A DNA stretch of 7,097 nt. Origin: Flavobacteriales bacterium. Its GTDB lineage: Bacteria; Bacteroidota; Bacteroidia; Flavobacteriales; Flavobacteriaceae. The stretch lies in contig PDQE01000057.1 in assembly GCA_002747735.1 (NCBI GenBank), positions 1-7,097 on the forward strand. The letters run 5' to 3'. Under the pieces are notes generated by a model. The model did no database searches and was not told where the DNA came from. It saw only the letters and a program-made list of their open reading frames with translations. The position numbers and the translations under genes were made by a program. Positions 1 to 6,590 of the stretch are shown here, piece by piece; the first letter of the stretch is position 1; each line of letters starts with the position of its first letter.

Positions 1-1676
1 TAGAGAGGAATAAGATTTTAAACAACCATACGGGTTTTTCAAAAGATATATTGGCGTATAATACCGTAACCAAACAATGGTTTACAGAAGAAACGGTATC
101 AGAAAAAATACCGGTAACCACTCTTGGTTTTCCGTCAAAAAACGGATTTACCATTGTTTCCGGAGAAGTTTCGCCCGGAGTAAGAACGCCCAAAGTACAA
201 CGGTTTCAAATAACCGAAGCGGCTCAGCCATTTGGTGTTGTAAATTACACGGTTTTGGCATTATATCTTTTGGTTTCTTTACTCATTGGCGTTTATTTTT
301 CTAAAAAACAAAAATCTACTGATGATTATTTTGTAGGAGGTGGCCGCATTCCGTGGTGGGCATCCGGGCTTAGTGTTTTTGGAACCTTACTCAGTGCTAT
401 TACTTTTATGGCTATTCCGGCTAAAGCTTTTTTAACAGATTGGTCGTATTTTATGCTCAATATGGCGGCCATTCTTATCGCTCCTGTAATCGCCTATTTG
501 TTTATTCCATTTTTTAACAAGCTAAAAATTACTACGGCCTACGAATATCTCGAAGACCGGTTTAATTACGCAGCACGAGCCTTTGGTAGTCTATCTTTTA
601 TTCTATTTCAGTTGGGGCGAATTGGAATAGTACTCTTATTACCGTCATTAGCCATCTCTATTGTTACCGGTATTCCGGTGGATACCAGCATTATTTTAAT
701 GGGTGTGCTTTGTGTTTTATATACCACTTTTGGCGGGATAGAAGCGGTGATTTGGACAGATGTTTTACAGGTAGTCGTATTGTTGGGGGGTAGTATTCTG
801 GCAGTTATCTGGATAATAACGCATACCGAAGCAGACTTTGGTGAAATGATGGCCTATACCTCAGAACACAATAAGTTTAACATTGCCAATATGGACTTTA
901 ACTTTACCGAAACTACTTTCTGGGTTGTGCTTATTGGTGGTTTAGCGTCGGCTTTGGTTACCCAAGGTACGGATCAGACTATTGTGCAACGGTATTTAAC
1001 CAGTATTGATGTTAAAGACAGTCAGAAAACGCTTTATACCAATGCCGTATTAACCCTGCCGGCATCTATCATCTTTTTTGGAATAGGCACGTTGTTGTTT
1101 ATTTTTTATACCGAAATGCCAGAACGGCTTTCTCCTGCCATTTCCAATAATGATTCTATTTTTCCGTGGTACATCGTTAGAGAATTGCCCGTAGGTGTAT
1201 CCGGACTGTTGGTAGCGGGAATTTTCTCCGCAGCGATGTCAAGCATAAGCAGTAGCCTCAATTCTGTTTCAACGGCCTATTGTAATGATTTTCATATCCG
1301 TTTAAATCCAAAAACAACCGATAAAAAATTATTGCGTATTGCCAGAATTGCTACCATTACTACCGGAGTAATTGGTGTTATTTTGGCTTTATGGATGGCC
1401 GGTTCGGACATTAAATCACTATGGGATCAGTTTTATAAATTTCTCGGTTTATTTACAGGCGGATTGGGGGGTATGTTCTTGTTGGGTATGCTTACTAAAA
1501 AGGCCAATGGAATCGGTGCTATGATGGGGCTAATAATCAGTGCATTAGTTATCTTCTACATTAGCAATTATACCAATATTAATTTTTTGATGTATGCCTT
1601 CTTCGGTTTGACTTCCTGTTTTGTTTTTGGGTATGTATTTAGTTTGATTTTTAAAGATAATGTAAGGAAATCTTAA
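1..1676 (+). CDS. NanM-like kelch mutarotase fused to sodium:solute symporter (5' partial)
   Basis: The frame is open to the left edge of the window, so the gene begins upstream; the TTG at 51 is an internal Leu codon, not a start. The first ~70 residues look like the last blade of a kelch beta-propeller (ILAYNTVTKQW, then SGEVSPGVRTPKVQRFQI), resembling the C-terminus of NanM-type N-acetylneuraminate mutarotases. A full SSS-family (SLC5-like) transporter follows directly, with about 13 hydrophobic segments and family hallmarks numbered from the codon at 51: DYFVGGGRIPWW (92-103), TFGGIEAVIWTDVLQ (226-240), DQTIVQRYL (308-315) and the serine-rich Na+-site motif FSAAMSSISSSLNS (392-405). Fusions of circularly permuted mutarotases to SSS transporters are known in Bacteroidetes. 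Inferred role: a periplasm-facing propeller speeds anomer conversion of sialic acid before Na+-coupled uptake across the inner membrane. The symporter call is firm; the substrate is inferred from the mutarotase part and the neighbouring sialidase. Confidence 0.88.
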   Translation, partial: ERNKILNNHTGFSKDILAYNTVTKQWFTEETVSEKIPVTTLGFPSKNGFTIVSGEVSPGVRTPKVQRFQITEAAQPFGVVNYTVLALYLLVSLLIGVYFSKKQKSTDDYFVGGGRIPWWASGLSVFGTLLSAITFMAIPAKAFLTDWSYFMLNMAAILIAPVIAYLFIPFFNKLKITTAYEYLEDRFNYAARAFGSLSFILFQLGRIGIVLLLPSLAISIVTGIPVDTSIILMGVLCVLYTTFGGIEAVIWTDVLQVVVLLGGSILAVIWIITHTEADFGEMMAYTSEHNKFNIANMDFNFTETTFWVVLIGGLASALVTQGTDQTIVQRYLTSIDVKDSQKTLYTNAVLTLPASIIFFGIGTLLFIFYTEMPERLSPAISNNDSIFPWYIVRELPVGVSGLLVAGIFSAAMSSISSSLNSVSTAYCNDFHIRLNPKTTDKKLLRIARIATITTGVIGVILALWMAGSDIKSLWDQFYKFLGLFTGGLGGMFLLGMLTKKANGIGAMMGLIISALVIFYISNYTNINFLMYAFFGLTSCFVFGYVFSLIFKDNVRKS

Positions 1677-1696
1677 TAGTATATTTAACCAGTTAC

Positions 1697-1757
1697 AACA
1701 AACTTGTCTTGAACCTCAGGTAAAGCCTGATAATATTTGTCCAAGTAAGAGTTTGTT
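1697..1757. other. Multi-segment intergenic hairpin
   Basis: Three nested complementary segments lie between the symporter stop and the next gene. AACAAACT (1697-1704) pairs with AGTTTGTT (1750-1757), CTTG (1708-1711) with CAAG (1742-1745), and TCAGG (1716-1720) with CCTGA (1726-1730) around the loop TAAAG. The + strand downstream of the outer arm is T-rich (TTGTATTTTCGCTTT). It could be a terminator or attenuator for the symporter transcript, or a dispersed palindromic repeat. The stem is interrupted by internal loops and is not a classic intrinsic terminator, so the function is open. Confidence 0.4.
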
Positions 1758-1804
1758 TGTATTTTCGCTTTATCTGAAAAATGCCATATTTAAAATTTAA
1801 ACCC

Positions 1805-2386
1805 ATGAAACGAACATTAACAACAATTTTCAGTATTCTTTTTACAACAATTATTTTTGCCCAAGATTTTTCGGCAAAGTCTAAAGGAAGTTTCCTTGCC
1901 GGAGGCAGTATTTACATAGATAGTAGAACCGATAAATTCGGTAATGATAAAATAAAATCTTTTACTACAAATATTACTCCAAAAGTTGGTTATTTTATTG
2001 CAGATAATATGGCCGCAGGTTTGGAGTTGGGTATTAGCACCTCAACTTCTAATGGTGGTTCTTCTTCTTCAATAGATTTTAAAAGTTTAGGGGTAATTGC
2101 TTTTGGGCGTTATTATTTAAACAACAATATTTTTGCAGAATTGGCTCCGGGTATAGGAACCTCAATATTGGAGCAAGAAATATCCGGAGTTACAGACGAA
2201 ACAAAAAGTAGTTTTTATAAAGTGAGGGTAGGTGCAGGTTATGCTTTTTTCTTAGGTAATCATGTTGCAATAGAGCCTACGGTAAATTACCGATGGGAAA
2301 GCCATAAACCAAAAGGAGCCGGGTCAGGTGATCAACAAACCATATCTTCTATCTTTTTAGGAATTGGCTTTTTGGCATATTTTTAA
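1805..2386 (+). CDS. Small outer-membrane beta-barrel protein
   Basis: This 193-residue protein begins with a signal peptide (MKRTLTTIFSILFTTIIFAQ, probable cleavage near FAQ). The ATG at 1805 is preferred over the ATG at 1781 because it places the Lys-Arg n-region at the extreme N-terminus and has an A/T-rich leader typical of Bacteroidetes; the longer form would add eight residues before the signal peptide. The mature part is rich in Gly, Ser and aromatics in alternating amphipathic strands (for example KVGYFIADNMAAGLELGI and KVRVGAGYAFFLGNHVAI) and ends in LAYF with a C-terminal Phe, the usual signal for beta-barrel assembly. This fits the OmpA-like or OMP_b-brl eight-strand barrel class. 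Its partner and cargo cannot be read from sequence. It lies 128 bases after the symporter gene on the same strand, with a hairpin between, so co-transcription is uncertain, and it may be unrelated to sialic acid use. Confidence 0.8.
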   Translation: MKRTLTTIFSILFTTIIFAQDFSAKSKGSFLAGGSIYIDSRTDKFGNDKIKSFTTNITPKVGYFIADNMAAGLELGISTSTSNGGSSSSIDFKSLGVIAFGRYYLNNNIFAELAPGIGTSILEQEISGVTDETKSSFYKVRVGAGYAFFLGNHVAIEPTVNYRWESHKPKGAGSGDQQTISSIFLGIGFLAYF

Positions 2387-2563
2387 CCTGAATTCGATTA
2401 ATATTGTGACTATAGCTTTCTTTATTTTTGATTAGAAATTTTCGAGTAATATCGAGATATTACGAGGAGATCTCGGGAAATTTATGGCAAAAAGAAGAAA
2501 GTCTTAACAAGAAACGTATATATTAGAAATGGTATAAAACAATTGGGCAAGACTGGCCAGAAA
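2387..2563. other. Intergenic region between convergent genes
   Basis: The 177 bases between the stop of the barrel gene and the stop of the sialidase gene contain no convincing gene. The left half holds a structured palindromic block (2436-2483, listed separately). The right half is A-rich and contains an isolated 8-bp palindrome, CTGGCCAG (2553-2560), just beyond the sialidase stop. No clear GC-stem plus U-tract terminator is seen on either strand. Confidence 0.6.
2436..2483. repeat. Palindromic block with CGAG repeated every 10 bp
   Basis: CGAG occurs at 2443, 2453 and 2463, exactly 10 bp apart, and its reverse complement CTCG follows at 2472. TAATAT (2447-2452) and ATATTA (2457-2462) form a perfect 6-bp stem around a CGAG loop. 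The outer arms AAATTTTCGAG (2436-2446) and CTCGGGAAATTT (2472-2483) are complementary apart from a small bulge or mismatch, and GAGATCTC (2467-2474) is itself palindromic. The block lies between two convergent genes, so it may act as a bidirectional terminator, a protein-binding site or a dispersed repeat. The sequence does not decide between these. Confidence 0.5.
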
Positions 2564-3688
2564 CTAAGGAAGGCTATCCTCTCCATCCGTTAACCATTTT
2601 AGTGAAAAACTTACAAAAGGGTTTTCGGTATAGTTGTTTTTTTCAAAAAACAGGCCGATATCGCCATTTTCTAAAACGGTTAATGAGGAATATGCCGAAC
2701 TACCGGTATAAATGGTCTTGCCTTTGCTCCAGGTCTTACCCTCATCGTAGCTTATTTTTACGGTTATATTTTCTCGTTTGTCGGGGCTACTGGCATTAGA
2801 AAATAACAGCCTGTTCTTTTTATAACCGTCTGCTATGGAGGTATAACGGATAATACTTGCATTACAACCGGGGTCAATCAATTGCGGTTCTTTTTTTGTT
2901 GTCCAGGTTTTGCCGTTATCGGTAGAGGTGTGGATGTATCGCATTCCGGCATTATTTACCCGGGCGTTAACCATTAAAGTACCATCTGCCAATTCTACAA
3001 TTTTAGATTCATCAGCAGGTTTAAGCGGAGTGTCAATAAAAAACCAGGTTTTTCCGTGGTCATTGCTACCAAAAACGTGCATGCCACTTTCCAGATTTAC
3101 CATACAATGTAATAATCTTCCGTTTCTGGTCTGAATGCCCCGCCCCGAAGTAATAAACTTAAAATCTTTATGCCACTCAGGTTTTGTAATTTGTGAGGTG
3201 ATGTCTTCGGGTTCTGACCATGTTTTGCCGTTATCCGAACTTTTTGTAACGTGCAGGTAATACACATTTAGTTCTGTATCTAAGTCCATGAAATTGTAAA
3301 ACATAAAAATCTCATTGGTCACTTTGTCCACTATCATAGATGGGTCTGACGCAGATTGCCCATAAGGAAAATCAATTATCCTTTCTACGGGCAACCATGT
3401 CTTGCCATTATCTGTACTCCGTCTGATAACAATATTTATTTCTTTGCTAAATTTTAAATCTCCACAATTGGGCACGCGTTCATCAATGGCTGCAATAAGG
3501 TCGCCATTGGGAGCAGTAACAATGGCAGGAATACGGTAGCAGTTCACATTATCCGTTATAGACGGGTTAAACAGGTCTGTAAAACCCAACTTTTCAGGGG
3601 TTTTTACATTATTTTTGGTGATGCTTTGTTTTTTTGTACTACACGCTAATAAACTTGTAATTAATATAATGATTGCTAATTTTTTCAT
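2564..3688 (-). CDS. nanH: GH33 exo-alpha-sialidase, lipoprotein
   Basis: Sialidase (neuraminidase) that releases terminal sialic acid from glycoconjugates by a retaining mechanism. It has 374 residues. The N-terminus is a lipoprotein signal peptide with lipobox LLAC (lipidated Cys16), which supports the start at 3688. The six-bladed propeller shows YRIP (51-54, first Arg of the triad at 52) and five Asp boxes of the S-x-D-x-G-x-T-W type at about 91-98, 150-157, 208-215, 255-262 and 313-320. By family position, Asp77 is the likely acid/base, Glu227 the partner of the nucleophile, Arg243 and Arg305 the other triad arginines, and Tyr333 (SSAYSS) the nucleophile, followed by the typical GLFFE. 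No obvious lectin or carbohydrate-binding module is attached, and the length is that of a single catalytic domain. It lies downstream of the hexosaminidase/esterase gene on the same strand, with a MITE-like element between them. The family call is firm; linkage preference cannot be read. Confidence 0.96.
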   Translation of the reverse strand: MKKLAIIILITSLLACSTKKQSITKNNVKTPEKLGFTDLFNPSITDNVNCYRIPAIVTAPNGDLIAAIDERVPNCGDLKFSKEINIVIRRSTDNGKTWLPVERIIDFPYGQSASDPSMIVDKVTNEIFMFYNFMDLDTELNVYYLHVTKSSDNGKTWSEPEDITSQITKPEWHKDFKFITSGRGIQTRNGRLLHCMVNLESGMHVFGSNDHGKTWFFIDTPLKPADESKIVELADGTLMVNARVNNAGMRYIHTSTDNGKTWTTKKEPQLIDPGCNASIIRYTSIADGYKKNRLLFSNASSPDKRENITVKISYDEGKTWSKGKTIYTGSSAYSSLTVLENGDIGLFFEKNNYTENPFVSFSLKWLTDGEDSLP

Positions 3689-3764
3689 GCGTTTAATTTT
3701 TTGTTTTGCCTAATATTATTTAGAGATACGTGAAATTATATTAATTCCTTTCCCTTTGTCTTAA
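3689..3764 (-). promoter_or_regulatory. Leader of the sialidase gene
   Basis: The - strand leader immediately before the sialidase ATG is A/T-rich (ending AAAAAATTAAACGC) and has no Shine-Dalgarno sequence, as is usual in Bacteroidetes. I find no good match to the TTG / TAnnTTTG promoter pair, so the gene may be read through from upstream. If it has its own promoter, the element at 3765-3896 could carry it, but no match is evident. Confidence 0.3.
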
Positions 3765-3896
3765 TACCAAATCTAATATTGAAGTGATTTAAACTTTTTG
3801 AAATTGGCTAAAAAATTGCTGTTTTCCGTCCTGTTTTTGTCTTTTTTTGATTTTGTAGCACTGCTATGTAATAAAAAATATACATTAGATTTGGTA
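3765..3896. mobile_element. MITE-like non-autonomous element with 13-bp terminal inverted repeats
   Basis: The ends are a perfect inverted repeat: TACCAAATCTAAT (3765-3777) and its reverse complement ATTAGATTTGGTA (3884-3896). They are flanked by the direct repeat TAA (3762-3764 and 3897-3899), a probable 3-bp target duplication. The 132-bp interior is T-rich, has no coding capacity for a transposase, and includes a palindrome TAGCA-C-TGCTA (3856-3866) near the right end. Short length, terminal repeats, target duplication and lack of a gene fit a miniature inverted-repeat transposable element mobilised by a related IS elsewhere. The IS family cannot be named from this alone. The right end overlaps the 3' end of the hexosaminidase/esterase gene. 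Confidence 0.7.
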
Positions 3897-6518
3897 TAAT
3901 ACTTTGTTACGCAACACTTTTCGCCATTTTTTGTATCCTTTTTTATTTAAATGCAGACCGTCATACGTATATTTTGCTTTTAAATACCCGTTTTTATCGG
4001 AAAAAGGCCGGTAAATGTTTATAAAATTGATGTCTTTTTCGGCAGCCATCTCGTGTAAAATTCGGTTCAACTTCACTATTTTTTTACTGTTGCTTTTATG
4101 GCCGCTAAATTTATCGCCAACATTAGGATTAACCGGTAGTACGCTTTGTAGATATATAGCGGTTTTTGGAGATTGATTCCTTATTTTTTCAATGATTTGT
4201 TCAATTTTTTCCGCTACATTATTCACTGATTTTCCCCTTGCCAGATCATTGGTGCCAATAAGCAAAAACACCTTAATTGGTTGCGATGCCGTTATCTCTT
4301 CTATTCGGGCTAAGATACCATCGGTAACATCGCCGCTTATTCCCCTGTTTATGGCATTTACTGTAGGGAATAAAGCCTTCCAGTTGCCACCGTCTGTAAT
4401 GCTATTGCCCAAAAATATGATTTCGTTTTGGGTGTCTGGTTGAGATTCAAATGCATTCTTTTTATCGTAATAATAATCAGAATATATTCTTAGTGTGGGG
4501 TCAAATGTTAACGTATTTACTTCGCTTACATTGCCATTTTTATCAATATTTACCGGTATGCAGGTAAACATCCATTTCCATGAATTGCCGCCATGGGGAA
4601 CTTTTAATAGTACTTTGTTCCAGCCTTTTTTAAGCTCAATTTTTATGGGTTTTCTGTAAAAATAATCTTCGTCTATAAAGGGTATTTCATCCGTTTTTGT
4701 GCCTAAGCCGGGTTGTTTCCATGTGGGAGGTTCAATTTCTTTGTTGTTTACCCAAATTTTTGGGTTGGTAGTATGCCATTGCCCCTGATTTGGAAATGGA
4801 CCGCCACGCCGGCCTCCTGAACGTGACCAACCCTGAAAACCAATCCAAAAATCTTGTGTTTTAGCTTCCGGTGAATAAATATTAGTATAAGCGTAATAGG
4901 TGCCTTGCTTTTTATTGGTCAAAGCCGGAAAATCAAAAAAATGTTTAAAGTGGATGGTAGCTCCGGCCATGTTTTCTGACCAGTTAAAAGTATTGCCATC
5001 AACGGTATAGGTTTTTTTTATAGATTGTTCTACCGGAAAAGTTGCCTCCATATTGCCTTTATTGTCAAAAGGCCCAATGACTTTCCAAAAAATGTTCGTT
5101 TGTTTTAGATATGGGAAAGGTTTATCCTTAAAAAACAGATTGCGTTGAGCGATTACTTTGGTTTCGAAATGGGTAAAATTTTTAAACGCTTGTGAATTTA
5201 TCGGGGGTAAATTAGACCAATATTCAGGATGATTTTTGTCTTTTCCAAGCCATATCGCATCGGCATAGAAAACAATGCTTGAATACAGCGGATTTTGTTT
5301 TAAAATGTCACTTTCATCGGCTACATTATTATCCGGCCAAACACATAAAATACCGCCTAAGGCTTTTTCATTACCTGTTTTTTGCCGTGCGGGCTGTTGA
5401 AAAAACAATCGTGTCATCCCTGAAAATGGGTCGAGATGGTTTACATAGTTGGCTCTGGAATCTATAAATTTATGCCCTTTTCGCGGTGGATGCTGTGCCC
5501 ATAATTGGCTAATAGATGTGGTATCTTCTTTGATGTGAATGCCTTCTTCCCAAACGATAACTTTACGGTTGTGTTTTTTAAGTAGCTGGATGATGCTTAA
5601 AATGGTTTCATCGTTTATGTATTCTGTTTCCTTGCGAGCCTCATCCGTCCCAATATGAATGTAAGGTATGGTCTTTGCATCGGTAAGTTGGCATAACTCT
5701 TTAAACAAATTTAAAAGTACTGATTGTACTTTATTATCTCTCATGGTTTTAAAACCAAAAGCTCGCCTAAACGCTTCGGTATGTCCGGGAATATCAAATT
5801 CGGGGATTATGGTAATATGGCGTTCCGTACAAAATGCGACCAGTTCTTTAAAATCCTTTTGAGAATAAAATTTGCCTTGGTGGCGGCTGGTGGCCTTGTT
5901 TGATTGTAGTTCGGGATAGATTTTACTTTCCAATCGCCATCCGGGATTATCAGTAAGGTGCCAGTGGAACACATTGTATTTATACAATGCCAAAACTTCA
6001 ATCTGCTCTTTTAGTTGGTCAATGGATTGAAAATTCCTGCCGGTATCGTGCATTAAACCGCGTATTTTAAAAGTTGGCCAATCAGTAATGTTTAATTGTG
6101 GCAACACACCAAATGCACTTTCTTTTCTAAATAGTTGCTTTAAAGTTTGAATGGCATAAAAAACGCCTTTTCCGGAAGGGGCAATGATAGTAATTTGATT
6201 GTTTATCAGGATCTTATAGGCTTCCGGGCTATTTTTTTCAAGAATTTCTTTTTGCAGGATTGTAATTTTTAATCCTTCCGTTTCTTCGGATAATCCTTTT
6301 GCGGTAAAAAAAGATTTGAGCAGGTTGCTTTCGGTATCAAAGTTGTTATTTTCAATGGAAAAAGCAACAAATTTCACTTCCGAATTACCGTAAACTATTT
6401 GCTGAGGTGTGGGAATTATGGGATACCTTGCACCTAAATCTAAACTGTCTGATGATACCGCATTGATATTGGCTAAGCCAAGAAAAAGCAGGATGTAAGA
6501 TAACAGTTTGTTATTCAT
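3885..6518 (-). CDS. Secreted GH20 beta-N-acetylhexosaminidase fused to SGNH/GDSL esterase
   Basis: This 877-residue protein has a cleavable signal peptide (~1-20, LANINA) and no lipobox Cys, so it is exported to the periplasm or beyond. Residues ~32-145 are the alpha/beta domain that precedes GH20. Residues ~150-455 are the GH20 barrel: RGLMHDTGR (153-161), HWHLTDNPGWRLE (185-197), IIPEFDIPGHTE (237-248) and catalytic Asp292-Glu293 in HIGTDE, with WPDNN and ADAIW later. Residues ~475-660 form an aromatic-rich region, probably a beta-sandwich, starting FWKVIGPFDN. Residues ~698-877 are an SGNH hydrolase: GNSITDG (nucleophile Ser706), Gly729 in block II, GTND (755-758), and DGLH (Asp853, His856). 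All key residues of both enzymes are present. Inferred roles are removal of terminal GlcNAc/GalNAc after desialylation, and deacetylation of sialic acid or another sugar; the esterase substrate is unproven. The gene starts 72 bases after the sialate O-acetylesterase stop. Its last three codons and stop lie in a MITE-like element. Confidence 0.93.
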   Translation of the reverse strand: MNNKLLSYILLFLGLANINAVSSDSLDLGARYPIIPTPQQIVYGNSEVKFVAFSIENNNFDTESNLLKSFFTAKGLSEETEGLKITILQKEILEKNSPEAYKILINNQITIIAPSGKGVFYAIQTLKQLFRKESAFGVLPQLNITDWPTFKIRGLMHDTGRNFQSIDQLKEQIEVLALYKYNVFHWHLTDNPGWRLESKIYPELQSNKATSRHQGKFYSQKDFKELVAFCTERHITIIPEFDIPGHTEAFRRAFGFKTMRDNKVQSVLLNLFKELCQLTDAKTIPYIHIGTDEARKETEYINDETILSIIQLLKKHNRKVIVWEEGIHIKEDTTSISQLWAQHPPRKGHKFIDSRANYVNHLDPFSGMTRLFFQQPARQKTGNEKALGGILCVWPDNNVADESDILKQNPLYSSIVFYADAIWLGKDKNHPEYWSNLPPINSQAFKNFTHFETKVIAQRNLFFKDKPFPYLKQTNIFWKVIGPFDNKGNMEATFPVEQSIKKTYTVDGNTFNWSENMAGATIHFKHFFDFPALTNKKQGTYYAYTNIYSPEAKTQDFWIGFQGWSRSGGRRGGPFPNQGQWHTTNPKIWVNNKEIEPPTWKQPGLGTKTDEIPFIDEDYFYRKPIKIELKKGWNKVLLKVPHGGNSWKWMFTCIPVNIDKNGNVSEVNTLTFDPTLRIYSDYYYDKKNAFESQPDTQNEIIFLGNSITDGGNWKALFPTVNAINRGISGDVTDGILARIEEITASQPIKVFLLIGTNDLARGKSVNNVAEKIEQIIEKIRNQSPKTAIYLQSVLPVNPNVGDKFSGHKSNSKKIVKLNRILHEMAAEKDINFINIYRPFSDKNGYLKAKYTYDGLHLNKKGYKKWRKVLRNKVLYQI

Positions 6519-6590
6519 TTTTTAAGATTTGGAATACAACAACGTTTCTTATTAAGATAAAAAATCGGTATAATTCCAATCAGCCTCATT
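6519..6590 (-). other. Intergenic spacer between esterase and hexosaminidase genes
   Basis: This 72-base gap lies between two genes on the same strand, short enough for a shared transcript. It contains an 11-bp palindrome TCTTA-T-TAAGA (6547-6557) and distant 7-bp arms TTGGAAT (6529-6535) and ATTCCAA (6573-6579). No convincing promoter or terminator is seen. The A-rich run just before the ATG at 6518 is the only translation signal visible. Confidence 0.4.

Noticed and set aside
51..53. TTG as a start codon of the symporter gene
   Set aside because: The frame is open upstream to the window edge and the upstream residues (ILNNHTGFSKDI) continue the kelch blade without a break, so this is an internal codon.
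1709..1739. Possible Bacteroidetes promoter: TTG (1709-1711), 20-bp spacer, AATATTTG (1732-1739)
   Set aside because: It is one mismatch from TAnnTTTG with acceptable spacing, but both boxes lie within the hairpin region of an AT-rich sequence. It is too weak to list as a promoter without transcript data.
1781..1804. Longer start of the barrel protein at ATG 1781
   Set aside because: It would put eight residues, including an extra Pro and two Lys, before a normal signal peptide; the ATG at 1805 gives a standard one.
2484..2507. Seven-codon ORF (MAKRRKS)
   Set aside because: It is far too short, with no ribosome binding site and no conservation evidence; it is probably chance.
2553..2560. 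CTGGCCAG palindrome as terminator of the sialidase gene
   Set aside because: A bare 8-bp palindrome has no loop, and there is no U-tract on the - strand.
2602..3134. Open frames on the + strand across the sialidase gene
   Set aside because: They are antisense to a well-conserved sialidase with all its motifs, and show no domain or signal features of their own.
4192..5862. Open frames on the + strand across the hexosaminidase/esterase gene
   Set aside because: They are antisense shadows of a gene with intact catalytic motifs in both domains.
6529..6579. Inverted repeat TTGGAAT / ATTCCAA as a second mobile-element footprint
   Set aside because: The arms are only 7 bp with 37 bases between them, and there is no target duplication; this is compatible with chance.
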